DNA from: Propionibacteriaceae bacterium
GTDB taxonomy: Bacteria; Actinomycetota; Actinomycetes; Propionibacteriales; Propionibacteriaceae
Direction: 5' to 3'
Assembly (NCBI GenBank): GCA_009780915.1
Contig: WQZD01000010.1
Span: 1 to 64,000, forward strand
Length of the DNA: 64,000 nucleotides
A program made the translations under genes and the position numbers. Shown here piece after piece: positions 6,062-14,153 of the stretch (within the stretch, counting starts at the first letter, position 1; the number at the start of each line of letters is the position of its first letter). Below the pieces are notes generated by a model that ran no database searches, was not told the DNA's origin, and saw only the letters and a list, made by a program, of their open reading frames with translations.

Positions 6062-6811
6062 TCAGCCTTCGGTCGGGCAACCTGTGAAGTTGCTGATATT
6101 CGCAGGAATCTCACAACGAACCTGCGTCAGCTTCATCGTGGCGGTCTTGCTGAGAGCCAGGACCGCATTCGTGTCGATGTCCTTATCGGTGTTCTCATCA
6201 AAGGTGATGTAGAGCACGACAGTGATGTCGCTGGAATCAGTCGAGGGCGAGCCGATCATCGGAATGGAGCCATCAGCCTGTCCGGACTCCTGGTTCTGCG
6301 CCTGGAAGTACGAGACGACAAAGTTACTTGTCGTGCCTGTGACGGCCTTGGGGGTGCCGAACAAGGCTACCGCGCCGTTGAACACGTTGTATTCGATGGA
6401 GACGTTCTTCATGCCGTTTGCACCAGGAGTAAACGCAGTGCCGTCAGTCGTAGTGGTGCCCAAGCCGTCCACAGCCAGTTCAGCGACCAGGTTGTCACCC
6501 TTCATGGTGATGGTGTAGGGCATCACGAGTGCCACGGTGTCCCCGGGAACGATGTTCCAGTTGGCGTCGATGGCGTGGCCCTTCGGAAGACCGTACTTGT
6601 CGAGCACGACACCGTCGGTACGGTCAGCGGACACGTCGTACATCGACACGTCGCCATTCGTATCAATCTTCAAATCACCTGCTGTGATGGTACCCGACCC
6701 CAGATCCTGGGACGAGGTCCACAGTGCGTAGGTGGAACCGCCCATGAGGAGAGCAGCCCCGGCCACAGCCGCGATGACGGCGTTACGCCTCTTGTGTTGT
6801 GTGTTTTTCAT
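6062..6811 (-). CDS. TasA/CalY-like SipW-dependent exported protein (third in cluster)
   Basis: 249 residues from ATG 6811, preceded by AAGGAGAAAAACAAT; the longer frame to 6922 lacks a site. The basic start KRRN leads into a hydrophobic segment (AVIAAVAGAALLMGGSTYA) and the group signature ALWTSSQDLG...TAGDLKI found after the cleavage site of alternate-signal (SipW-type) exported proteins. The mature ~210 residues are beta-rich and Thr/Asp-rich. One Cys pair near the C-terminus (RCEIP...GCPTEG) may form a disulfide. Family members form extracellular fibres or biofilm matrix. GC here (~58% in a sampled line) is lower than in neighbours. Confidence 0.83.
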   Translation of the reverse strand: MKNTQHKRRNAVIAAVAGAALLMGGSTYALWTSSQDLGSGTITAGDLKIDTNGDVSMYDVSADRTDGVVLDKYGLPKGHAIDANWNIVPGDTVALVMPYTITMKGDNLVAELAVDGLGTTTTDGTAFTPGANGMKNVSIEYNVFNGAVALFGTPKAVTGTTSNFVVSYFQAQNQESGQADGSIPMIGSPSTDSSDITVVLYITFDENTDKDIDTNAVLALSKTATMKLTQVRCEIPANISNFTGCPTEG

Positions 6812-7000
6812 ATTGTTTTTCTCCTTGTGTTTGTGACCGTGCCGCACCCCCGGATGCGACGCGGTCGGTCCCTCGGACTCGACTGCTCGAGTCCTCGATG
6901 AAGGCCCTCGTACCTTCACCAAGTTTCATTGACGACCAGATGCCCGTGCGCCCGTGCGCCGACATCCCTTCTGAAGCGGATCGTCCGTGTGGCATCATGT

Positions 7001-7714
7001 TTACCACCCCGCCACAAGTGCTGGTGTGAGCATCACGCTCACCGACGTCTGACCGGCTGGGTCGGGCGTGAGGTACGTGCTCCACGTGTCCTGGGAGCTC
7101 ACCTGGGCACCGACGGCGTTCGTCCCCGTCGCCGTGGCCGTGTTCTCGAACTTCTCAGGTGTGATCGACAGCACCAGGCACCAGTGGTCGACCTTCTTTT
7201 GGACGTCCGAGGTGACGCTCGTGATCCCCGCCACGGGGGTTCCCAGCGTGTACGACGCCGCGCTCGCGGCGGCATCCACCGTGCACCCGACGGAGTCGTC
7301 CACCCGGAAGAATGTCTGCGCGGCGTTCCCCGTGCCCAGGACCGTGTCGGCTCCCGGAGCGTCAGGCATGGTGATGGAGTAGTCCATGGTGTACCGCCCC
7401 GATGTGGTCATCGTCACGTCGAAAGGAACGGCGATGGCCAGGACTCCGGCGTCATCGGCCGTCGAGGCGAACAACTGCTGGGCTTCCGGTTCCCCGATCG
7501 TGAACGACACTCCACTGCTGGACTGCGCGACGTTCGCCTCGCCACCTTTGGTGACGGCGAATCCGGCCACAGGCACGCTGAACGACACATCACCCGACGT
7601 GGCCTGGTCGGACCACAAAGCCCAGGCGAGCCCGGCGCCCAGTCCGGCCAGGATGGAGAACACAGGCGCTATGAAAGATAGCCACCCCCGACCCGCGCGA
7701 CGTTTCTCACTCAT
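7001..7714 (-). CDS. TasA-like SipW-dependent exported protein (second in cluster)
   Basis: 237 residues. A basic N-terminus (MSEKRRAGRGW) and hydrophobic core (PVFSILAGLGAGLAWA) end in ALWSDQATSG, the same A-L/M-W-S/T signature as its two paralogues. The mature domain is predicted beta-rich and contains a single Cys pair (VGCTVD...DHWCLV). The start overlaps the upstream gene's stop by 8 bp, so the two are co-translated. It lacks the AGDLKI form of the second motif (VAGFAV instead), making it the most divergent of the three. About 190 bp without a gene separate it from the third paralogue. Confidence 0.78.
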   Translation of the reverse strand: MSEKRRAGRGWLSFIAPVFSILAGLGAGLAWALWSDQATSGDVSFSVPVAGFAVTKGGEANVAQSSSGVSFTIGEPEAQQLFASTADDAGVLAIAVPFDVTMTTSGRYTMDYSITMPDAPGADTVLGTGNAAQTFFRVDDSVGCTVDAAASAASYTLGTPVAGITSVTSDVQKKVDHWCLVLSITPEKFENTATATGTNAVGAQVSSQDTWSTYLTPDPAGQTSVSVMLTPALVAGW

Positions 7715-8375
7715 CGGTCACCTCGGGCTCGCCGGTCGGGCACGCGACGGAGAAACCCGTGCCGCACCGGACCTGATTCGCAGTGACTGTGAGAGCTCCC
7801 AAAGACACCGTCTGAGGGGCGGGGGTGGCTGTCGGGTCGACCCACTGGGGGCCGGCCTCGGGGGAATAATGGACCAAGCTGATCACGACGACCCACTTCT
7901 GGTCAGTCGAGTCGTGCGTGTCGGGGAGGAGCAAGGCGGTCGTGATCTTCACGTCGCCCTTCTCGGGGGCCACCTGAGCCGGGGCGCCGTCGACGACCTT
8001 CTCCACATGCCACTGGGCGAGGAAGCCGTCCGGCATGGACGCGAAGGCGACGGAGAACTCCACCGCGAGATTGTCCCCCACGAAAGACGAGGTGACCTCC
8101 TGGCGGATGGTCAGTTCCTGTCCAGGCGAGAGGACGAGGTCGTCCAGGCTGCACGCCTGGGCCCCACCCTTGCTGTCAGCACACGTGACCGACATCTGCC
8201 CCAGGCCGATCTCGAAGTCTCCGGCGGCCACCGTGGCGCCGATGGTGGATTGTGAGGTCCACATGGCGTAGGTCAACGAGCCGGTCAGAAGCGTGAATGC
8301 TGTCAGGAGGATGGCGAAAGGGGCAGTCCAGCGACGCTTGGTGATGGCGCGGCGAGGCGCGGTGGTGCCAGTCAT
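7707..8375 (-). CDS. TasA-like SipW-dependent exported protein (first in cluster)
   Basis: 222 residues from ATG 8375 behind GGAAAGGAGG; an open frame continues to GTG 8528 but is unlikely to be translated. The basic start (RRAITKRRW), hydrophobic segment (FAILLTAFTLLTGSLTYA) and AMWTSQSTIG...AAGDFEI match the alternate-signal exported protein families. The mature part is beta-rich with two Cys pairs (TCADS..QACS and RCGTG..VACP). The last pair closely resembles the end of the third paralogue, so these two probably share a fold. It leads the operon. Confidence 0.82.
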   Translation of the reverse strand: MTGTTAPRRAITKRRWTAPFAILLTAFTLLTGSLTYAMWTSQSTIGATVAAGDFEIGLGQMSVTCADSKGGAQACSLDDLVLSPGQELTIRQEVTSSFVGDNLAVEFSVAFASMPDGFLAQWHVEKVVDGAPAQVAPEKGDVKITTALLLPDTHDSTDQKWVVVISLVHYSPEAGPQWVDPTATPAPQTVSLGALTVTANQVRCGTGFSVACPTGEPEVTDE

Positions 8376-8565
8376 GACCCCCTCCTTTCCTTCAAGGAAA
8401 TCCAGGTGCGCCCCGAAGGCCGCACGAGGATGCCGATCGCATGATGGTCGGCTTTTAATACTGATAAAGACATGGAAGGACCGGTGGCGTCGACCAGATG
8501 GCCTGTGCGTGATTCGGACATCACTCACCTCCCAGACGATGTGCCGATAGGAGCATCATTGTGTC

Positions 8566-8584
8566 TAGGTATGCCACATACCTA
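8566..8584. promoter_or_regulatory. Inverted repeat upstream of SipW cluster
   Basis: TAGGTATG-CCA-CATACCTA is a perfect 8-bp inverted repeat about 190 bp upstream of the first TasA-like gene, in a 450-bp stretch (8376-8825) with no convincing gene. The stretch also has an AT-rich patch (8450-8471) and two T-runs (8745-8762). A regulator site is likely; the regulator is not in the window. Confidence 0.45.
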
Positions 8585-8825
8585 CTGATGCTTATCCATG
8601 AGAGCGCATAAAGATCGGACATCTTCATGACGTTCCCGTTTCCGGTATCCTTTACCCCAGATGCCACGCCTCCCGCGACGTACACACCTTCCCGTTGCAG
8701 TAATAATGCCACGCGATTCCCCGGAACCCAAGGACGCCCCAAAGATTTTTTTGGAATTTTTTCGGCCGGGTCGACAAAGGGCCAACAAGGAGAAACGCTT
8801 CACATTCGATGGCGGAGGACGAGCG

Positions 8826-9665
8826 TCACGACAGGGTCGACACCTTCAGCGTGAACCCCATGACGTGCTCTTTTCCAGGCGCCAAGGTGACAGCGTGCTC
8901 GGCGACGTTCGCCGTCTCGACACAGACCATCTGCGTCCATTCGTCGGCGCCGAGATCCGGCATCGTCGCCGCCTTCTCCATCCATGGGTTCCAGATCACG
9001 GCGTCCTGAGACCCTGTCCTGGACACCGTGATCCGCCTGCCGCCTCGCGGATCGACGACGTCGATGTCCCCGAGGCTGTGATAGATGCGGTCGGTCTCGT
9101 CGGTGATCGTCACATCACCTTCCTGCCGGTGGGGACCCAGTTCGTGGCCGGACACCCTGTCCAGGTAGACCGCCTGGTCCAGGCCGACCAGGGTCACCTC
9201 GCGGATGTCGCCGACCCGCAGGTAGGTGTGCAGCGCCCCTTCGAAGGTGAAGCGCCTCGACCCTGTGTTGCGCACAGTCAGAGTCGCGGAGAACTCCGTG
9301 CCGAAACTCACGTGATAGGTCAGGCGGTACGGGGAGTCGAACTTGTCCAGGTTGGAGTCGATCAGGATGTACGTCGCGCCCACCGCGTCGTCGGTGTGGT
9401 GGCTGCGCACCAGGCGCCATTCGGCCAGGCGGGCGAACCCGTGAAGGGGGCTCGACACCCCGTCGCGCCCGGCGCCGAACCATGGCCAGCAGATGGGGAT
9501 CCCTCCGCGGATGGCGAACTCAGAATCCAAATAGGTCTTCTCGCTCATCCACAGCACCGGGTCGAACCCGCGTGGGGTCCAGTCGATGACATGGGCGCCG
9601 TGGTGGTACACGGCGCCTGTCGCGGTCGGACAGGAGTAGGCGCGCGGAGGAAGAAGAGAGGTCAC
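8826..9665 (-). CDS. D-hexose-6-phosphate mutarotase (YeaD-like)
   Basis: 279 residues of the aldose-1-epimerase-like fold, glucose-6-phosphate 1-epimerase (YeaD) branch. Visible family motifs are GGIPICWPWFG near residue 55, the catalytic-type LHGFARLAEW near residue 75, FEGALHTYLRVGDI near residue 140, and VIWNPW...VCVETAN near the C-terminus. It interconverts the anomers of hexose 6-phosphates in the cytoplasm. It lies in a leftward run with rpiB and galM, all sugar-anomer or isomer enzymes. The start region is clean, with ATG at 9665. Confidence 0.9.
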   Translation of the reverse strand: MTSLLPPRAYSCPTATGAVYHHGAHVIDWTPRGFDPVLWMSEKTYLDSEFAIRGGIPICWPWFGAGRDGVSSPLHGFARLAEWRLVRSHHTDDAVGATYILIDSNLDKFDSPYRLTYHVSFGTEFSATLTVRNTGSRRFTFEGALHTYLRVGDIREVTLVGLDQAVYLDRVSGHELGPHRQEGDVTITDETDRIYHSLGDIDVVDPRGGRRITVSRTGSQDAVIWNPWMEKAATMPDLGADEWTQMVCVETANVAEHAVTLAPGKEHVMGFTLKVSTLS

Positions 9666-9766
9666 GAATCAAGGGTACGGTGTCCACCGGCCCCTTGTCG
9701 ACAAGGGATGGTCATCACGCCCAGTCAGGCCGGTCGGCGCCGTCTGGGCGTGTGGTCCGTGTCCTC

Positions 9767-10222
9767 CTAGTCCGTGAGGGATTCCTCGTACGCCTTGATC
9801 ATGTCCAGGCGGCGCTGATGGCGCTCGGCATAGGTGAAATCCGTGGTGAGGAAGGCCAGGACCAGATCGATGGCCTGCTCCTTGGAGTGCATCCTCGCGC
9901 CCAGCGAGGCGATATTGGCGTTGTTGTGCTTGCGCGCCAACTGGGCGGTGTCATGCGAATGGATGAGGGCCGCCCGTACCCCGCGCACCTTGTTGGCGGC
10001 GATCACTTCCCCGTTGCCCGATCCGCCGAAGATCAGTCCCAAGGAGCCCGGGTCGGCGACGACGGCCTCGGCTGCCTGGATGATGAACGACGGATAGTCG
10101 TCCTCGGAATCGTACGCGTCCGCGCCGTGGTCGACGACCTCGTACCCCCTGGCTTCGAGGACCTGCTTGATGGCGTTCTTCAGCTCGAAACCTGCATGGT
10201 CTGTGCCGACATGAACACGCAT
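9767..10222 (-). CDS. rpiB: Ribose-5-phosphate isomerase B
   Basis: 151 residues from ATG 10222 after GGAAGGAGATACAC; a longer frame exists but lacks conservation. It has the RpiB/LacAB fold with GTDHAGFELK at the start and IFGGSGNGE at 64-72. The enteric catalytic Cys is missing and E72 is present, as in the mycobacterial-type enzymes that use glutamate as the base. It interconverts ribose 5-phosphate and ribulose 5-phosphate in the pentose phosphate pathway. Confidence 0.93.
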   Translation of the reverse strand: MRVHVGTDHAGFELKNAIKQVLEARGYEVVDHGADAYDSEDDYPSFIIQAAEAVVADPGSLGLIFGGSGNGEVIAANKVRGVRAALIHSHDTAQLARKHNNANIASLGARMHSKEQAIDLVLAFLTTDFTYAERHQRRLDMIKAYEESLTD

Positions 10223-10336
10223 GTGTATCTCCTTCCGCTCGGGGATGAAAAGTGTGCCGTTCTCCTGAGGTGGACGCGGTCTTTCCCCTCCAGTGTATTG
10301 AATGCGGCCCACGCGGGGGAAGTCCGTACGGGCCGA

Positions 10337-11413
10337 TCACAGCCGGACGGAGAACTCCCACCTCGTCCTGCGGACGTATGTCTGTCCGGGTCGCAGGAGG
10401 ACGGACGGGAAGTCGCCGCGACGCGGGGCGTCGGGATACTCCTCGGTCTCCAGCGCGATCCCCGTGCGGGGCCCGCCGGCCCCGAGCGGGTGGGTCACGC
10501 GGGTGTCGGACAGGAACTGCCCGGTGTAGACCTGGAGGGCCGGATAGTCGGTGTGGATGCTCAGGGCGCGTCCCGACGTCGTGTGCCACAGGTGGGCGGC
10601 TGGCCGCAGGCCGTCCGGCCCCGGGGCGCCGTCGAGGATCATCGCATGGTCGATGCCGCCATGGGCGCGCATCTGCGGGTCCTGGCTCGCCAGGACCTCG
10701 CCCAGGTCAGCCGTGCTCCCGTCGACGTCGAAGGGCGAGCCGGCACGCGGCGCGGGAGCATCGGGACGAGGCAGTGAGTGCTCGTCGATGGGCAGGTAGT
10801 GTCCCGCCGTGACGGTCAGTCGGTGGTCGTCGATGGGCGTCGCGGCGCCTGACAGGTTGAAGTATGGGTGGCTGGCGATGTTGACCACGGTGGGGACCTC
10901 CGTCTGGACCTCGACCGTGTGCGTCAGGGCCCAGCAGGCGGCGGGCCCGTCCGACTCACGGTCTGGCCCGGGCGGCCGCGGCTCGCACATGGCGACCTCG
11001 TAGACCACCTGAGCATGGACCGGGCCGGCGAACCCCCCATCGGGGTCGCGCCAGTCCAGACGCAGGCACACCGACCGTGGGTCGGCGATCTGGGGAGTGG
11101 AGTCGATCCTCCACTCGTTGGCGCTCCACCCGTGGGACCCGGAGTGCAGGGTGGCGAAGCCCTGGTCGTTGAGCTCCGGGGTGTACGTCTGACCGTCGAT
11201 GACGTACCCGCCTGGTCCGATACGGTTGGCGACCGGTCCGCAGATCTCGCCGAGGTAGCCCGTCCCGGCCCGCCGGTCTTCTTCGGTGTCGTACCCCAAC
11301 AGGACCGACTCGACCCTCCCCTCACGATCGGGCATGCGGATGTCGTTGACACAGGCGCCCAGGCTCCACACCTCCACGGCGAAATCGCCCTGGGCCAACC
11401 AGATCTTCTCCAT
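10337..11413 (-). CDS. galM: Aldose 1-epimerase
   Basis: 358 residues from ATG 11413 after GGAAGGGGACGAT. Galactose mutarotase features are present: GEICGPVANRIG near residue 70, LHSGSHGWSANEW with the catalytic-type His near 105, SHPYFNLSG near 185, and a C-terminal ALETEEYPDAP containing the catalytic-type Glu. It equilibrates the alpha and beta anomers of free aldoses. It is transcribed toward rpiB with a 115-bp gap, which has nothing obvious beyond spacer. Confidence 0.92.
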   Translation of the reverse strand: MEKIWLAQGDFAVEVWSLGACVNDIRMPDREGRVESVLLGYDTEEDRRAGTGYLGEICGPVANRIGPGGYVIDGQTYTPELNDQGFATLHSGSHGWSANEWRIDSTPQIADPRSVCLRLDWRDPDGGFAGPVHAQVVYEVAMCEPRPPGPDRESDGPAACWALTHTVEVQTEVPTVVNIASHPYFNLSGAATPIDDHRLTVTAGHYLPIDEHSLPRPDAPAPRAGSPFDVDGSTADLGEVLASQDPQMRAHGGIDHAMILDGAPGPDGLRPAAHLWHTTSGRALSIHTDYPALQVYTGQFLSDTRVTHPLGAGGPRTGIALETEEYPDAPRRGDFPSVLLRPGQTYVRRTRWEFSVRL

Positions 11414-11576
11414 ATCGTCCCCTTCCACCACTACTCAAGCACGCGGATGGACGAAAAGCCACTGACGCTCCGCATGAATGGCTCACCGCATGAGTGTTCC
11501 ACCGCATCATCGTCCCTTCTCGGAGGCTCCGACATCAGTGAGGCCCGCGGAGGGCGATCCGGATCCGCATCGAGGA

Positions 11577-11618
11577 TAGAGTGGACTCGCATGTCCTCCT
11601 CGGGGCGTGCGAGTCCAC
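11577..11618 (+). promoter_or_regulatory. pyrC -10 box and 5' leader hairpin
   Basis: A TAGAGT -10-like box (11577-11582) overlaps the start of a perfect 10-bp inverted repeat, GTGGACTCGC (11581-11590) and GCGAGTCCAC (11609-11618), 12 bp before the pyrC ATG. The 18-nt loop contains TCCTCCT, which could pair with purine-rich ribosome sites. It may be a pyrimidine-responsive leader; no match to a known PyrR site is claimed. Confidence 0.5.
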
Positions 11619-11629
11619 GAAGGAACGCC

Positions 11630-12904
11630 ATGGCCGATCTCCTGATCACAGATGTGACCCTGCCCGATGGACGCCGGGTCGATCTCGGCATCCACGACCA
11701 GATGCTGGTCGACCCCGCCGACCTCATCCGCCCGACCCTGATCCGCGCGTCCGGGTTGATCGCCCTGCCGGGGCTGGTCGACCTGCACACCCATCTGCGC
11801 GAGCCCAGCCCCCACCCGGCCGAGACCATCGCCACCGGCACGGCCGCGGCCGCCAGGGGCGGGTTCACGGCCGTGTTCGCCATGGCCAACACCAATCCCG
11901 TGACCGACACCGCGTCCCGAGCGCGCGACATGGCGGCCAGGACCCGCGCCGCCAGCGCGGAGGTCCTCACGGTGGGCGCCATCACGGACGGGCTCGACGG
12001 CGCGACGCTGTCGGACATGGCGGGCATGAGGGCCGAGGGCGTGACCTATTTCTCAGACGATGGCCGGTGCGTCATGGACGCGGGACTGATGCGACGAGCC
12101 ATGCTCGACGCCCGTGCGCTCGGCGCAGTCGTCGGCCAGCACTGCCAGGACCACACCTTGGCGGGGGCGGACGCCTATCTGCCTGACTGCTGCTCGCCAG
12201 CGTCCGAGGACTCCATCGCCTGGCCCTGGTCAGCCGAGTCGACGATCGTGGCCCGCGACGTGCAGTTGTCCCTCGACACAAGGGCCCGCCTGCACGTGTG
12301 CCACGTCTCCACCGCGGAATCCGTGGACGTCATCCGGTGGGCCAAGTCCCGCGGGATCCCGGTCACCGCCGAGGTCACGCCTCACCATCTCCTGTTGGGC
12401 GCCGACCTGCTGGCGTCGGCGGACACCACCTTCAAAGTCAACCCTCCCCTGCGATCCGACGAGGACCGCGACGCGGTCCGACACGCCCTCGCCGATGGGA
12501 CCATCGACATCGTCGCCACCGACCACGCCCCTCATCTGGCTTCCGACAAGGACAAACCCTTCCCATCCGCCAAACCGGGCATGGTCGGGCTGGAATGGGC
12601 GCTCGCCGTGGTCCAGCACACGATGGTCGACACCGGCCTGATGACATGGACCGACGTTGCCCGCCGGATGTCCCACGAGCCCGCACGCATCGGCCAGATC
12701 TCCTCACGACAGGGCCGCCCCCTGACGCCGGGTGAACCGGCCACCCTGACACTGATCGACCCGGCCAGGCGCACCGTGGTGGACAGGGACGCCGCCGTCA
12801 CCCAGGGCCGCAACAACCCCTACCACGGCATGGAGCTTCCCGATCCGATCCTCGCCACCTTCTGGGCCGGACGATCCACCTACCGCTCCCCTGCGCTCAT
12901 GTGA
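11630..12904 (+). CDS. pyrC: Dihydroorotase
   Basis: 424 residues from ATG 11630 (site GAAGGAAC); the frame stays open for 760 bp upstream, but that part is the shadow of galM. It is an amidohydrolase-family dihydroorotase with metal-binding H53 and H55 in LVDLHTHLREP, the VTAEVTPHHLLL segment, and DIVATDHAPH near residue 300. It closes carbamoyl aspartate to dihydroorotate in pyrimidine synthesis. It stands alone here rather than in a pyr operon, diverging from galM, with its own promoter and leader hairpin. Confidence 0.95.
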   Translation: MADLLITDVTLPDGRRVDLGIHDQMLVDPADLIRPTLIRASGLIALPGLVDLHTHLREPSPHPAETIATGTAAAARGGFTAVFAMANTNPVTDTASRARDMAARTRAASAEVLTVGAITDGLDGATLSDMAGMRAEGVTYFSDDGRCVMDAGLMRRAMLDARALGAVVGQHCQDHTLAGADAYLPDCCSPASEDSIAWPWSAESTIVARDVQLSLDTRARLHVCHVSTAESVDVIRWAKSRGIPVTAEVTPHHLLLGADLLASADTTFKVNPPLRSDEDRDAVRHALADGTIDIVATDHAPHLASDKDKPFPSAKPGMVGLEWALAVVQHTMVDTGLMTWTDVARRMSHEPARIGQISSRQGRPLTPGEPATLTLIDPARRTVVDRDAAVTQGRNNPYHGMELPDPILATFWAGRSTYRSPALM

Positions 12905-13022
12905 GCACCCGGTAAGCGCCCGCGTCAGGACGTGCCTCGCTGACCGCTCCCCGGCGCTTCGTCGTGACCACCCGAACGCGTGAGCATACGTGACCACCCG
13001 GGCACGTGAGCGCACACGCCCC

Positions 13023-14153
13023 TCAGTCACCGCGCTGCTGACCTCTATGGTCCACAGCCCGCCACAATCCCGGGGCGGTCTCGACGGCGAGATCCCTGGC
13101 CGCCAACTGGCTCAGGACCACCATGAGGGTCAGGGCGGACTCCCCGGTCCTCACCGCCAGCTCGTCCACGGACACGCTGCGTCGAGCGCTGAGCGTCTCG
13201 TGAATGGCCTGCTGCTCGGTGGTGAGCGCGTCGAACAGCGTGGGTGGCGCCCGCACATAGTCCGACGCGCACGCCGTCAACGGCCCCACGGCCTGCAGGA
13301 TGTCCTCCACGCTGGTCACCAGCACCGCTTCGCCAGCGCGGATCAGACGATGCGGCGTCACCGACATGGCCGAGGTGACCGGCCCTGGGGCTGCCATGAC
13401 GAGCCGCTGCATGGACAGGGCCCAACTGACCGTGTTCTGCGCGCCGGAGCGCATCGCCCCTTCCACGATGACGGTCGCCGCCGACAGGGCCGCGATGAGC
13501 CTGTTGCGCACCAAGAACCGCGATCGCGTGGGAGTGGAGTCGGGCGGGTACTCGCTGACCACGGCCCCCGTCTGCCGGACCTTCTCCAACAAGGACGAGT
13601 TCCCCGGAGGGTAGAGATGGGCCAGCCCCGACGCCATCACAGCCACGGTGGCCCCGCCCGCCGCCAACGCGCCCCGGTGGGCGGCGGCGTCGATCCCGAA
13701 GGCGCCCCCGGAGACCACGGCATGCCCCTGTTCGGCCAGTCCCACGGCCCAGTCGGCGCTCACATGCTCCCCGTAGGTCGTACTGGCCCGTGAGCCCACC
13801 ATCGCCACAGGGGCCTCGAGCCGGGCCAGGTCGAGAGGACCCGCCACCCACAACCCCATCGGCGGCCCGCCGACGCCGCCCACGGGCTCGCTCCACATCA
13901 GATCGTCCACCCCTGCTGGCCACTCCTCGTCGCCGGGGATGATGAATTGGGCCCCGATCGCCTGCGTGTCCCGGGCCAGTCGATCCACATCCACTCGGGC
14001 CGCGCGCCGTGCGAGGGAGGACGTCCCCGGCCCGGAGCGGACCGACTCCCACACGTCCACAGCCCCTTGGTCTCTCACGAGGGCCGCCAACCCGAGGTCG
14101 CCCGCGTCATGGGCGGCCGCCAGCCCCATCCTGGCCATCCGTTCGGTCATCAT
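13023..14153 (-). CDS. dprA: DNA processing protein DprA
   Basis: 376 residues from ATG 14153, which shares one base with the comM stop (TGATG). The Rossmann-like core shows VAMVGSRASTTYG, VVSGGAFGIDAAAHRGAL, VMASGLAHLYPPGN and FLVRNRLIAALS. A C-terminal winged-helix-like segment follows. DprA loads RecA on incoming single-stranded DNA during transformation and may protect plasmid or phage DNA. It is last of a yraN-comM-dprA operon, the common actinobacterial order. Confidence 0.95.
   Translation of the reverse strand: MMTERMARMGLAAAHDAGDLGLAALVRDQGAVDVWESVRSGPGTSSLARRAARVDVDRLARDTQAIGAQFIIPGDEEWPAGVDDLMWSEPVGGVGGPPMGLWVAGPLDLARLEAPVAMVGSRASTTYGEHVSADWAVGLAEQGHAVVSGGAFGIDAAAHRGALAAGGATVAVMASGLAHLYPPGNSSLLEKVRQTGAVVSEYPPDSTPTRSRFLVRNRLIAALSAATVIVEGAMRSGAQNTVSWALSMQRLVMAAPGPVTSAMSVTPHRLIRAGEAVLVTSVEDILQAVGPLTACASDYVRAPPTLFDALTTEQQAIHETLSARRSVSVDELAVRTGESALTLMVVLSQLAARDLAVETAPGLWRAVDHRGQQRGD

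Noticed and set aside
8745-8762. T-runs as an intrinsic terminator
   Set aside because: No GC-rich stem precedes them on the plus strand, and on the minus strand, where the neighbouring genes are read, they are A-runs.
10868-11629. Upstream extension of pyrC by 254 residues
   Set aside because: Covers galM antisense and lacks any dihydroorotase homology; the ATG at 11630 has a ribosome site and begins the conserved domain.
12964-13013. Two near-identical 24-bp tandem units (CGTGACCACCCG...) between pyrC and dprA
   Set aside because: Short, imperfect, only two copies, in a convergent gap; no evidence of function beyond chance duplication.
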